The notes under the pieces: model-generated
Seen by the model: the letters and a program-made list of their open reading frames with translations, nothing else
Databases searched by the model: none
Told to the model about the DNA's origin: nothing
Shown here: in pieces, positions 1 to 12,425 of the stretch
Position numbering within the stretch: the stretch's first letter is position 1
Layout: every line of letters starts with the position of its first letter
Assembly (NCBI GenBank): GCA_004123355.1
Contig: SCHM01000003.1
Coordinates: 930,001 to 994,000, forward strand
DNA from: Amphirosellinia nigrospora
Lineage: Eukaryota; Ascomycota; Sordariomycetes; Xylariales; Xylariaceae
Length of the DNA: 64,000 nt
Direction of reading: 5' to 3'
Program-made: the position numbers and the translations under genes

Positions 1-734
1 TCGCAGCAATGCACCGCACTCGGGGCAGTGCAGGAGCTCGGACGCCGGGACGCGCGCGACTTCTTGCGCCGGGTCCAGCAGCGGCATGGTTAGCAGGCCG
101 CCTTCGAGATCCCTCGAGGCGGGCGCGAGAGCAGGACATAGCGGATCATCGAAGTTATCACGCTGGATGTACCCGCACTTGGGGTCGTTGCACTTGAGAT
201 CGAACAGTGAGCCGTGGAGCATGCGCAGCTGCTCTTTCGGATGGCCTGCCCGCGTCGACAATCCTACCGCCCCATTGATCAGTCCAACATTTCTCAACAT
301 GTAAATACCTACCTACATAGGTAGGTAGATCGTTAGAGATCGTCGAAAGTCGGGCTCCACAACAATCAACGCCACTTCCTTCATACAAGACGCCAGTCCT
401 GTAGTCATTCACTTACCATCGACATTCTGCGTCAAACACAAGAATTCAGGTCTCTTGCGGGCTAGCTCCGCGAGCGCGTGATGTCCTGGGTTTGGCGCCA
501 CCTGGAGAGACATGTGTCGGCGGTGGGAATAGAACAGCCAGGCCAGGTCTGGGTTTGTCTCGAACGCCTCGGCCGAGGCGAGCACCTCCGCTTGCTCGTT
601 TGTCCAGAGGCCCCTGGCGTCCGGAACGTCGGCAAACCGGACGCCACCGAGAGGCCGGCGCCGCAGATGCGGCTACAGTTTTGTAGTTTAGCGTGGAACT
701 CGGGTATTGATGTGCTTCCTGGTTCCAGAGGCAT
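1..734 (-). CDS. Sirtuin-5-like NAD-dependent protein deacylase (partial at window edge)
   Basis: Class III sirtuin; removes acyl groups from lysine using NAD. Exon 1 runs 734 to 417 and exon 2 from 263 to the window edge, where the 3' end is cut off. The intron 264-416 has GTAAGT/TAG borders and joins QNVDG to LSTRAGHP in frame. Visible family marks are the NAD-binding CGAGLSVASGLPTF, the YSHR stretch (the Y-x-x-R pair that SIRT5-type desuccinylases use for acidic acyl groups), QNVDG, the catalytic His in MLHGSLFDLKC, and zinc cysteines CNDPKC and CPEC. The reading frame slips by one base near 620-626, between GLPTF and the expected RDARGLW, and two or three residues seem missing just before CGAG. 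Both look like consensus errors, because the sequence on each side is well conserved. The start at 734 (MPLEPGSTSIPEF) is inferred. Mitochondrial or cytosolic location cannot be judged. Confidence 0.85.
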
Positions 735-3700
735 GTTTGCTGTGATAGGGGGTTTGGGATTTGGCGAAACAATCTTCAGGTTTGAGAATCATAGGCTGAT
801 GAATGTTTCATGTCCAAAGGTTGGCTTGCCAATAGAGACATGTTGCTTATTTAGGTTCGCAGGTGTTTCGCTCTTCCAATTGCGTGTTTCACTGCATCAA
901 TGATCAATGGACCTTAGGCTGTCACCAAGGCTGTCGTCAACTCAGCTGTTGACTAGGCAATAAGGCATTCCCAACAAAGAAGCCAGTAAAGATGCTGATC
1001 CAGCAGTTGCTGCCTTCGCGATAGGTTTACAAGGACGCCTTGCTCGCCAGAATAGTATTAGACCATAATACCATCTACTAGCGGCTCTTTATCTTTCTGC
1101 CGGCATGTAGATCATGCACAAGGCAAACTCCTCTTCTCTTCCTTCTCTGGAAGCAATACGGTAGTGGCTGAGCACCTAATCCACCGATTGGAGGCTGCTT
1201 CATTATGCGATAATTCTAACAGTGTGATTTCAATTAAAAAAACTTCAAATGAGCAAGATCAGCCACAGCACTTTCGATATGTTTTAATTATTAAAGACGT
1301 GGTTATTCTTAGTATAGATTCGAGGGTTATACTCAAGTTGGCTTTTGTTTTAACCAAGTGTGTAAGGTGAGGCAATCAATACTCGAATTTAGAATGATTA
1401 TTTTATGAGATTGCCTGTCGACTTGTTAGGATGGGGCGCATTTGCATCGTGGTATTGCGCCGACACCTAGATTTGCAGTGGCAATTGAGAGAACTTTTCG
1501 ATAAAAGAGAAGAATATGCTCATTTGAAAGGCTTGGGCATCAGGTGCCATACACAACACGAAGATTTAAAAATAGCGCGGGTAAGCAACCGGACTAGCCC
1601 GGCTTAGGCATTTCGTGGTATGACTTTCTAAGCGTGTGTGCACTAGGGCGATATGAACACGAACAATAGCTCGGTACTTGGACTCGTGATCTCGTCAAGT
1701 GGAAGCCGATACCGACAATGAACTTCATCGTCGTGAGCAAGCGTTGGCGTGACTACCGACGACGGCCAAGATGTCGCATGTTTGGTGATGAAATGATTCA
1801 TTGGCCATGAGCAAATAATGCGACTGGGTGGCGCTAATCGAAATGCCCTGTGCGTCGGCACTCCAGCAACTCGGTCCAAATGCCAAAGTTAGCAATTCTC
1901 ATGACGAAATGTCCAATCCGGCAAGTGGTTTTGGACGTCAGCATATGCGAAACATCTAACGAGATGCTATGTTGGAGGGGTTCGTTTCATCCCACCATCT
2001 TGGCCGGTCTCACCAAACGTTTAAAACACGCTGCGGGGCGGTGAAGACTGTTTGCATGATATCATGCAGTGTCTGGTTAGACAAAACTTGCTATAGATAT
2101 GCAATTGCAACGGCCGTACCATTGTCATCAGTCCGTTCCTATGCCAGCAAAGTGAGAATGAGGGGTTTTGGAATGTTATCTAGTCGTCATAGCATGCTTA
2201 CCATACTATAGAACGGATGTCAACTAAGTAATAGCAACGGGCCCGGTTGCCTGGGGCTGCCTTAATTGTTACTATTGTTTATGCCTACGATGCCGTTTAT
2301 CCATAATGCCACCGTCTCCTGACCGGGATCCCAGCAGGTCTGATGAGGGGACCCATATTCGTAACGCCAACTTTGAAGATGCCCAAATAGGCAACTTTAC
2401 TGTCCAATGGGCGACGCCAAGAAGCGAGGAAATCCAGGGTCCAGGCTAGGGTCCCAACCAAAAAGGCAAGCCAAAGGCCGAAGCGTCGCCCGGATTTGGA
2501 GACGGCTTGTCTCTTGGCAACCAGGTGCCATTGAATACCGTGATGAAATTGCCCGACTCGTCATTTGGGAAGAGGGGACGATAGATAAGACAAACTATAC
2601 ACTGCTACAAGCTGGTTCAACATATCTCTCATAATACCGGGACCTTGGATACCTAGATATGACGGCGACTAGACGTCCGGTCCAGTTCAACTCGCGCCGA
2701 CTACTTCGTACTTAGATAGATAGTTCAGATTGCAACGTAACGTTGAGCCATCTGACGCTACCACCACAAGTTGATCTGGTCATTGGTGGTGAGGGGGGGC
2801 CCTCCGCTGCTGGAACGAGCCGAGCAAGAGCTGGGGATCTGCTGGGGAGATGGGCAGACCAAAGGGGAAAGCGAAGGAACAGGCCCTTGGCAGGGGCTTG
2901 GCACTTCGCAGGGGATCATCACGAAGTTTGATGGAGTTTTATGAAGGCGCCATGAAGGTGGCATGGGGCGCAAAAGGGGGGCGCAGCGAATAGTGCTGAG
3001 GATTGGGGATGGCTGATTGGCCCGCGAACACCAGGTTTGATCAGCAGCGCCGTGAATCCCATGTGCCTGATGCTATCTACGCAGGCCGAGGCGACTATTT
3101 CAGGTCGGCTAGGCCAATTACGGCTTGGAACGAGAGCGGCGCGTGGGCTGGGAACTTTTTCGACAGGGCTCGCCAGGGGTAATAATAGGCAATAACACAC
3201 GCTAACGACAGCTGCGGTATCTCTAGTGGTGCCGTCGCCGATGAGGTCTTTGCGTAGCAGCAAAGAGCTGAGAGTGTTAGTTGCGCGCTAGACTCCCAGC
3301 TCCGACACTCTTGGGCTCTTTGGGCTCGTGGAAAACATGAGAGGGTCTGGCTACTGCGCTGCGTTATGCATCACGACATGCCATGCCATGCCATGTGTAG
3401 TGTGTAGTGTAAGATGGGCAAGGTATACGTATGGCGTAGTATGAGTCAGGATGTTGAACACGAAGAAAGAAAAATAAGAGAGGACGCCTTTTGGATCTGA
3501 CAGCCCGGGTTGCCAGGTTGAAGGCAGACAGGCATCTATGCTAGACTAGATGCGGATAAGGCCGAACGGATCCGAACATGGAGAAGTGATGAAGCAGCAC
3601 CTCGATGATACCTTACTGTAGTGTAATAGATTATGGTACAAGGGAGCAAGCATAGCACTGAGTACAGACGTGCTCTACGGCCTCAGCACAAGGCTCAACA

Positions 3701-4205
3701 TACTACTGCTGTACCTAATAATGATGCCTCCAGAAGTATGGGTATAACAAGAAAACAGAATACTATAGGACTTACCAGGGAAGTGAGCGGCGGGCAGGTG
3801 GGCGCGTGGGCGGGCAAGACATACAGGGTACGCAAGGACCGCTGCCGCAAATTATGGAAATTATGAACATGCAACCTAGTCTAGTTCCAGTCAGATGGGT
3901 CCCTTAGCCATGACCGTCGGTCGATAGTAATAATAAAGTCTAGGATTCTGCCCTCCTGTTCCCCTACTCCCTCACCTTCTCGTTTCGCTCTCCATCCTCA
4001 CCTTCGCTTCAGTCTGCTACATCACTCGCTTAAAGTAGTAGAAACACAACACCGTCTGCTGTGTCTCTCTCGCTTATAATCAGGCGAAGTCACTCCATTC
4101 CAGCCAGTTGGCCTAATACACTATCTAGTATAATATCTCGTCTCTCTTGCGCCTATATACATCTTTACATACAAGTCCGACGTTTCTGTTTTTAAGATAT
4201 CCGCC
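735..4205. other. Gene-poor region upstream of the CRH1-like gene
   Basis: About 3.5 kb between two divergently transcribed genes. No reading frame shows a recognisable domain or splice-supported extension. The last 300 bases (about 3900-4205) are pyrimidine-rich with clustered CTC/TCT runs and end in a GCC-ATG context, which fits a promoter and 5' leader for the wall transglycosidase. A frame at 2919-3263 on the minus strand is open but of biased composition and is not called. Confidence 0.5.
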
Positions 4206-5485
4206 ATGTTCTCCAAGGTTTTGTCCGCCACCGCCGTGGCCCTCGCGGCCACCCAACCTGGTCTCTGCCCAGACCTTCACTTCATGTGATCCCAGAACGA
4301 AGTGTAAGTCAAATTTCATGAGCAAAGAGAGGGAGACGAGAATGGGTGGAAATTATAATAGAATCTTATCTGCAAGAAAAAAGGGGAAAAACTGACAAAG
4401 CGATACAGCTTGCCCTCCCGACGCCGCTGTTGGTGAGAACTCCGTAGTTGTCGACTTCTCCCAGGGCGCCAACAGCTTCTTCAAGGTTGCCGATGGCACT
4501 ACCCTCAAGTACAGCAGCAAGGGTGCTGAGTTCACTATGGAGAAGGAGACTGAGGCCCCCACTATCACCAGCTCCAAGTACATCTTCTTCGGCAAGGTCG
4601 ATGTTCAGGTCATTGCTGCCCCCGGTGCCGGTATTGTGACCAGTGTTGTCCTCCAGTCTGACGACCGTGACGAGATCGACTGGGAGTGGATCGGTAGCGA
4701 TGCCAAGCAAGTCCAAACCAACTACTTCGGCAAGGGTGACGACTCAACCTTCGACCGTGGTGGCTTCCCCCGTCGCCAACCCTCAGTCCACCGTCCACAC
4801 TTACACCATTGACTGGACCAAGGACTACGTCCACTGGATCATCGACGGCAACTTGGTTCGTGAGCTGAAGTATGCCGATGCCAAGGCTGGTACTCGATTC
4901 CCCCAGACCCCTTGCCAGCTCAAGCTTGGTGCTTGGGTCGCTGGTAACTCCAAGGCTCCCGAGGGCACTGTCCAATGGGCTGGCGGTCTCGCCGACTTCT
5001 CCAAGGGCCCTTACACCGCCTACTACCAGAAGGTCACCATCACCGACTACGCTAACGGTGTCTCCGGCGCCAAGCAGTACGTCTGGAAGAGTGGCTCCGA
5101 TGGATCTTACCAGAGCATCAACGTCGAGACTACCGATGGCAAGGACAGCGGCAGCGACGATACTACCTCCACCAGCTCTGCCAAGCCCACTACCACCAAG
5201 GCTCCCAGCAGCACCTCCTCCAAGGGTGATGACACTGCCACCAAGGTCACCAAGGCGAACTCTAGCACACTTGCCACTGTCACCAGCTCAGCTTCGTCTG
5301 GCTCCTCCAGCGACAGCGCCAGCCAGACCAGCAGCGGTGCCACCCCCACCCAGAGCGGAGGAGCTTCCACCACTGGCGCTTCTGCCTCGTCCTCGACCTC
5401 GCCCGCCGCCACCGGCGCTGCTTTCAAGCCTGGTTTCAGCGGCGTTCTGGCCGGTGCCGGTCTCTTGGCCGCCTTGGCTCTGTAA
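4206..5485 (+). CDS. CRH1: GPI-anchored Crh-type chitin-glucan transglycosidase (GH16)
   Basis: Cross-links chitin to beta-glucan in the cell wall. Exon 1 (4206-4303) encodes a secretion signal starting MFSKVLSATAVALAAT. An intron at 4304-4408 (GTAAGT/CAG) joins it to the catalytic domain beginning SCPPDAAVGENSVVVDFSQG. The GH16 catalytic box DEIDWEWIG lies at about 4669-4695, with nucleophile and acid/base glutamates in ExDxxE spacing. Conserved YTIDWTKDYVHWIIDG and KLGAWVAGN follow, then a Ser/Thr-rich linker of roughly 100 residues (5140-5400) and a hydrophobic tail (GFSGVLAGAGLLAALAL) typical of a GPI-attachment signal. Two frame slips interrupt it: one extra base near 4257 inside the signal peptide and two missing bases near 4767-4771 between RGGF and PVANPQST. 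Each side matches the family, so I read this as one real gene with consensus errors. Confidence 0.9.
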
Positions 5486-8400
5486 ATAGGACATTTAAGT
5501 CGATGCCGCTGCTACGACGACGGTTGCGCATCATCGAACCGAACTTTCCATTCTAAGCGATCCTTTGTGTATCAGCCTGTTAATAGCGTTTCCGCTTGTA
5601 CAAAATAAACAAGACCTGACAACATTGGATGGCATCTATCTTTATATCTACATATGATCTTCCTAATTACGGTTCCATGATTACGCCTGATGGTTACGGT
5701 TGAGCTTGATGCCTGGTGGGAGATGTGGGTGCTTTTGAAGACAAAAGACATGAGTTGAGTCAGCACCTTGGGACGTTCATCTGACGATTGCATGTAAAAA
5801 GATCAAAGCGGGAAATTATTGGGTTCATTGACTGTTTTTTATGCCAAGCATGGGCAAAGCATGTTCGGGGTTGGGCTAGCGTTATGGTGCTTCACATGAC
5901 TTTTTTTGCAATTAGAGAAAGATATCACGCACGTATATAACTGGATACTACATTGTTACTCAATCCTCGACCACCATCATATGGGCGGAAATGATAGACT
6001 CTTTGATACCCTATGACCTCGTTTCGTCGTAAGCTGTAATACCACAGAAATGCTGTATAGACAACGCCGGCTGGTACCATAACTAATGTATATGCCCAGT
6101 CAGCATTGTCTCTTTTTTTTCATTTGGCCCCCAAGTTACTAAACACACGTAAGCAAAACTCGCTTTCCAACCTTTTGGTGCCCAACCAATACATGCGAGA
6201 TCCTGTTAGCGCTATAGCTACTGTATCTAAAATGACCATCATTGAGCCACGATAGAGGACCGAGAAAGTCGGTTGAAGGCTAAGGCTACATGTCTCACTG
6301 TCCGTACCTCAGCTTTCAGCTTATCTGACTCAGTCTTTCGTGTTCTCGACCGCCTCTAGCTGCTTGCTTCATGTGTGGGCTTCACGTGGTACATTGATGC
6401 CAGGTGTTTTGCACTTGTGTTCATCGCCTGGGCGGAGAGGTAGGCTATCTGTTGGTGGTCTGCCGTCCGCGTAGCATATAGAGCTTATGCTATTGGATAT
6501 TTGGATGAGACGCTACCTCCTTGCTCAGGGCTATAATACCTATTTGGGGGCCGTTATGCGTCTAGACCCTCCTGTGGCATTTTAGGCGATGTACAACATA
6601 TTACAGCATTCTTAGAGTCATTCTAAGATTGCATGTCTTAATACATAACCAGGAGCCGCAACACGCCACCATCTCACATCAGTATCACATAATGCGTCCG
6701 CGGAGGCGTCCGCCCAACAACGACGATAAATTTCTACGACTGGGCAGGTATTAAGTGGGTAATAATTAGCCTAGGACTATATGCACAGAGACCAACATAC
6801 ATATATGCGAGTGAGTGCTGTGCCTCAGAGGCTGGAAATTGCAACCCTTGGCCCCTCAATTCCCTGGATGCTTTATTAGGGGAGGTATGACATGCTGGTT
6901 TTCAATGCGACGTAGGCGCGCACCAATGGGCAGAGTTCAGCCCCTTTTTCAGCATCTAAGCAGGCAGCTCATGTGGTGTGTTGAGAACTTTCGCGGGTAA
7001 GCTCTTTTAGGAACATTTATTATACGTTGTAACATTACTTCCATAATGGCGTCAAGAAGGTTTGTTATCATTTCATACCATAACCAGGTAGCAATCTCAC
7101 GATCGATGATAGACGGGCGGGTTAGTAATCCCATGATGTACAAGTCATTGCATGCATTGGCAATCAACAGTGAGTAGGAATGCATTATGGCCATTTAAAA
7201 AAAAAACTGAGTGTAATGCAATCAGCTCGACTAGCCTTCAGCTGTGCAATAAAACAGAACAAAGTGAGCGGCAGTTGCCCAGAGGCCTATTTACAACACA
7301 GGCAGAGTCCGCAAGAAAACTGTCATGGGCTAGCGAGCTGATGAATTCAAGTTCCCACCAATACCTGGCTTAGCTAGGTGTAAGGCTATTGTGAGTTGAT
7401 CCGAGTCACACTATCAGCAAAAAAAATTGCGGCGTGTACATGTGATATACAAGAGCGCAATGGAAATTCTATTAGTCAACATAGTGGGTGGCGTACCTAA
7501 AACCGGTATTGTCGGCACTTTTGTGTTCAGTACGAACTCGTAGATCTAGATCAACGGACGATCTCTCATGAGCCGGAAACCGAGGGCCAATTTTGCGTTT
7601 GGTCGCGTGTGTATACATATGTTACGCGAGGCGGTGGTTCACTCATACTCTAGTAGTTAGTAAATACACACTTAAGAGGCCTTGATGATAGTGGGCGCTC
7701 AGACATACCTGCTGCCGGGCTTGTGCTTTCCAAATTAGATATCTTATTTATTCAAGGCTTTAACAGACTTGTATTTGCTTTACGTATAGATAGAATAATA
7801 GTTAAAATGAAAAATAGGAGCCGTAGTAGATAAATAGTTGTATGCCCGGGTGAGACAAGGGGTCGGATAGGGGGCTCGAGATAGAATTGATGTAACTAAT
7901 AACTGACTAGGGTGCTAAAAGTGGTATGAAGACCTTTTTAGTATATACATATATCTAAGCAGGAGGATTCTAAATTTTTTAACATTCTAGTATCTTTGTT
8001 GCAAGGGCTCATTTGACGGCTTGGGAATAGTTGCATTCCCAATATCTAATAATTGGCTGTGGCGTCAAGGGACCTCTTACTCTCTAGATTCCCTAGAAGA
8101 GGACTCGGGACCCGATTAGCCATTATATACACAAGATATCGGACTACCCCAACGAACTTCCGTTGGCCTGTGTAGCCGAAATAGCTTAGAACGGTACAAA
8201 TAACCGAGGACTAAAGCCGTAGGCGAGATACTTGTAGCAATCTTCGTATCTATTCCTACAGCCTCGCGGAGCTCAGCAGGCTTATGTCTCCGGAGTCTGA
8301 CCTATCTCGGTGCTCGGTCTCGGCCTCCAGTGAAGGTCAAGGCTCGCGAGGTTTGTGCGACTCCGTCAGCCCCATATGCGGCCAGTTGAGCGAGATCCGT

Positions 8401-10405
8401 GTGATACTCTTCCAGTCTTGCAAAGGACGAACCGAACGCAAAGGCACAGCAGTCCTAAAAGAAGTGGACACGGAGTCATGACATAGCACGCCCTCGGGCT
8501 AGAAGTTGGAGTCTATAACGGTTAGTGTACCTAGAATTGGTCACTTAACGATATGATGCCTGGGATACTGCAACGAAATATACCCTATACCCCTATGGCG
8601 TCGAGAACCATCGATCAATCAATCAATCCATGTGACACTGGGCCAACTACTAAGTGTGGCATATGGACATTGATATGTGCGCGCTAACTTAACAAAAGTT
8701 CCCAGCGTTCCCAATTCTACCCAGATAGTATAATAGTAAAGTAGTCAGTAGGATAAATTCTTGTGCCAGAGGCAAGGCTATAGGCATTCAAGGATTTTTT
8801 GGTCCACGGATGTTGAGTACAGCTTAAGCTCTCTGATTCTTCTTGTGCGCGCTCGAGGTTGAAGCTCGGCTTGACTGGGTTCTATTTGTTCATTCATTAC
8901 CCCTTTTCATAGGAACCGTGATGTTTACACCAGTTCGTAACTATTGGCACTTAAAGACAACAGCGTCCTCAATACTCAAAACTAGAAGGCCCAAGGTCTC
9001 CCGGTTAGGCGTCTCTTGTTAGTGAATGGGCTCTGCGTCGGACACGCTCCAGCAAACTCTATTATAAACAGCAGTCAGTCAGTCTTCGTGATACTTTCGA
9101 GCGCAACCCTCGAGGTAGAGCTAGAAGCGTGAGCGTCATCTACTCAATAGAAGTATAATAAAGATAGTAACAATGAAGGAACTGCATATCTATTATGAGA
9201 TAGTAGTTGAAAACGAAAATTGATAGTATTATACGAAATTGACTAAAGTCTAGTTTACGAGAAGCTATCTGTAGGCGCCGTTTATGGGTAGTGCCTAGAG
9301 ATACCGTCTATACATCCCGTTCATCATCCTTAACAATCCTAGAAGGAAGGCATACTGGCAAATGGCAGTCTGAGAAGATGTTCTGCCAGAAAAGCGTCCC
9401 TTAGCATAGCATCACGTATATATACCTAGGTAGTTAGTTTCTAGATAGTCGTAGGCTGTCCCGCATACCGAAAACAATAAGTCTGTATCAAATTCCTCTT
9501 CACAAGGTTACTAAATAGGACGACAAGAATAATGCGTCTTGCTTGACTTTGTAAGACGATAAAATAGGCGGGTTGTTTGATAATCCTTACTTGTTGCCTA
9601 TGTGTACAAGCAATCTAGTATAGCAGCTAATTAGCTGACGCTAACGAGGTCAAGATAATTGATATGAAAATTCGGGCAGAATCCTAACATTTTGTGTACC
9701 TCTAACCCACATTAACCTCGTTAAAATACCTATGAATCGGGTTGCCATTCGCGGTAAAAGGTTTACTGCAGATAGCAGTCGTATATACAGACTATCGAGG
9801 TAGGCACAACACATGTTAGCACATGTATCAGTTCACGTATCACATATGGATCTTATCTTTAAGTGTAGATGACAATCAAACATACAACAAAACCAAGTAC
9901 ACACAAGGCCATGAGTCTCACCATCTAAACACAATTCGAGCTTACGAGGACGGATAATATATTTTATGATAAATAAATGGAAGGCAAGGCCAACCGCGCA
10001 TATATATAGGTACCCAACCAATCCTTTGAGATGAGAGCCGTTTGTTTAGACCACATCCATCTCTACTCAATCTAATGTATACAACCGTGACCTGTTCGCG
10101 CACCATGTATGCTACGAAGGATGACCAATCAAAAATTAACAAGAAACCAGCATGCCTTTTATATATATGCTACTTGATGCTCCATCACACGTTTTTATCT
10201 ATCCTTTTTCAAACGCCCTTCTATGACCGCTCCAAAATCTATTAATCCACTATACACTGTTAGTTGCGGATGTCCTAATCGGCCTTGCATGGACTGTCAA
10301 AAAGAGTTAAAGGACTGTGAGTAGTTTCAAATATCTCTACCTCAAACTCTTTTACGAGTGCCCATATATTGCGACGATGCCGAGACAATAGGATAAGAAG
10401 ATCGG
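5486..10405. other. Gene-poor, partly AT-rich region with a repeat relic
   Basis: About 4.9 kb without any domain-bearing reading frame on either strand. The first 100-300 bases are probably the 3' region of the CRH1-like gene. From about 5900 onward the DNA is moderately AT-rich with many short TA-rich runs. One copy of a dispersed repeat lies at 8255-8405 (listed separately). I could not assign the remainder to a transposon family; old mutated transposon sequence is plausible but unproven. Confidence 0.5.
8255..8405. repeat. Diverged dispersed repeat, copy 1
   Basis: This segment resembles 39301-39455 in direct orientation. Shared blocks in the same order are the start (CTACAGCCTCGC against CTATAGCCTCGC), a core TCCGGAGTCTGACCT followed by TCTCGG, a later GTGCGACTCCGT, and a CGTGTG end. 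The copies differ by many transitions and small gaps, as expected of an old or RIP-mutated repeat. Family unknown; no terminal repeats or target-site duplications were found by eye. Confidence 0.55.
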
Positions 10406-12425
10406 TTACTTACTGTACATAGGGTCGCCGCAAACGACTTGATTTGTAGTAGCTGTAAATTCGTCGCTATTTACGTGTCCTTGGGCAGGCTGCTGCTGGG
10501 CAGCCATCGGCCCGGATGTATTGGTGTTCGGCATCGAACGCCGGACACTAAGCCCTCTGTTTATGCCGCTGTTCGCATTTGTCATGAACCGCGCGTCCCC
10601 GCTATTCGCGCCTCGCTGGTTGTGCCCTCTGCTTCGTGGTACCTCGAGTTGCGGTTGTATTTGCCCCGGTGTATTCGTGTGGGATGATGCGATGGGGGTG
10701 AAGCTATCCCCTCGTCCATCTCGGCGTCGGCATCATCGTCACTGTTTTCTTCCTCTGCGGTAGCCGGAGCTGGGGGTAAGTTTATAGATCTCTGTAGTGA
10801 ATGCGGTTGTGTCCCTATTCCACGCTGAGACGGTGGAGGTAACGTGGGTGTGACACTCGTGGATGTTGCCGTTGGGGTGACCTGGTCGAGCGATTTTTGA
10901 CCACCCATCCCGGCATTCCTAGTCGACACGATGACAGACTTCCAACGATCAATGGCACGGGCGACCATCGTATTCAGGTCCACTGTCGCTCCTCGACGGT
11001 GACGCCGACCCCGTTCACACCGCTGGCGCCGAGACCAAGCAAGTAATTCATGAATGTCTCTTCTATAGGTAGTGTCGCAGGTGGCACGATCCTGAACTCT
11101 CTCGGCTGCTGTAGACTGTTCAACTGTTCGATCTGCGTCTTGAGATTCGCATTTTCCTGCTTGATGGCGTACTGCGCTTCCTTCAGCTTCTCGAGCTCCT
11201 TTTGCCTTCGGCCAACACTCCTAGCTAGCTCCAGACCCCAAAGCTCGGTCCGACGTGGCTGTGGTAGTTGCTCCCATACGTGGTATGTAGATTGCAAGTG
11301 TTCGTGGACTTGTTTTTCTAGTAGCGCCGCGGCCTTCTCGGCCTTCTTGACGCTTTCGCGCATGTCGCGGGGAAGTTTGTCTCGGAAGGCGGGTAGGTCA
11401 GATCTTCGGTAGAAATGGTCGTGGCTGTGGCGCAGGCAACGCGCCACTTGTGGAATTCCTCACGAAAATACATCTGCAATGCCTCGTACTGTTTCTGGCC
11501 CGGCGACTGAATAGACCATGAGGTCGAGGTCGGGTGTGGCGTGGAGGAGAAGAGGGTCGGCGGCGCCTGAAGACACTGCAGGGTAAGCGCGGGAAAGTCG
11601 AGGGCCAGAGGCTCGAAGTCGAAAGGTAGTGAGTTCATGTCGACGTGTTGTCTATCCAGAACATGGGGCAGTTAGTAGCACGGTCTATATCAGGCGGCGG
11701 GCGGCAGAGAGGGATGGGCGTACTTGGCAGCTCTTATGGAACTGAGCAATTCCCTCAATGCGAGCTCGGCAGCGCGAGCCGTGTCCATGGCCTCGGCCAA
11801 CCGCTGTTTCGAGTCGAGCTGCATCTTCTGCGCCACGCGACTGGGCCCCCGCTGGGGGGATTCTGAGGGCGTGCCGGCATCTCCCTCCCCGGGCCTGCTC
11901 TGGATCGCAGGGACTCCCAGGCGCTGCCACTCTCATGATCGCCGGCTGTCGTAGGAATATCGTTGATCACGCCGGTTGCCTCCCACGACGGGTTGAACGG
12001 GTAATGACGGGGCTGATGGTCGACGACGAACTGGCCCTCCTTGGGAATGGCGGGTGGTTTTAACACGGGGTCCGGGTTGGGACGGGACTCTTTCTCGAGG
12101 AAGGGCCCGGGGTTCCTGGGTTGGAGGTGTCATGGCGTACATGCGAACCCCTTGGCTGGCGTCGGGTGATGGACTCGCGTAGCTTACGAATAGCATCGAC
12201 GTCGTGGATGCCATCGGGCGGCTTTGGATTCCTCTCCTTGATGTATAGGTCAAGATGTCGCCCGAGGGACGAGGAGGTGAAAGCTTGGCCACAATAGGGA
12301 CACTGCCTGTCTTTCGCGGCGCCCGTCTTCTGGACGGCTGGTGACTCGGCGGCGGCGGTGGAGGGAGCAGTTGCAGGAGCAGCAGCACTAGTGGTGTTGG
12401 CGTCGGTGTCGGCGGACTCGGACAT
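10406..12425 (-). CDS. Conserved fungal protein with N-terminal C2H2-like zinc finger and coiled coil
   Basis: Starts at ATG 12425 (MSESADTDANTTSAAA). Near residue 40 is a finger-like motif, CPYCGQAFTSSSLGRHLDLY, followed by IKERNPKPPDGIHDVDAIRKLR and RRQPRG, a combination I associate with a conserved but uncharacterised Pezizomycotina family. Later segments are LKPPAIPKEGQFVVDHQPRHYPFNPSWEATGVINDIP (about 12060-11950), a central part with FDFEPLALDFPALTLQCLQAPPTLFSS (about 11630-11550), a heptad-like helical stretch ELEKLKEAQYAIKQENANLKTQIEQL (about 11210-11130) predicting a coiled coil, FRIVPPATLPIEETFMNYLLGLGA, and a Gln/Asn-rich tail. The frame changes several times (near 12070, 11930, 11420, 10977 and 10670), probably through single-base errors plus at least one intron near 11640-11720. 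The exact end (TAA at 10406) is inferred. A DNA- or RNA-binding regulatory role is only a guess. Confidence 0.75.

Noticed and set aside
478-903. Open frame of 141 codons on the plus strand
   Set aside because: It is antisense to the sirtuin exon, and its first part is the mirror of conserved sirtuin codons.
2919-3263. Open frame on the minus strand, hydrophobic in part
   Set aside because: No domain, no splice support, composition typical of GC-biased non-coding DNA.
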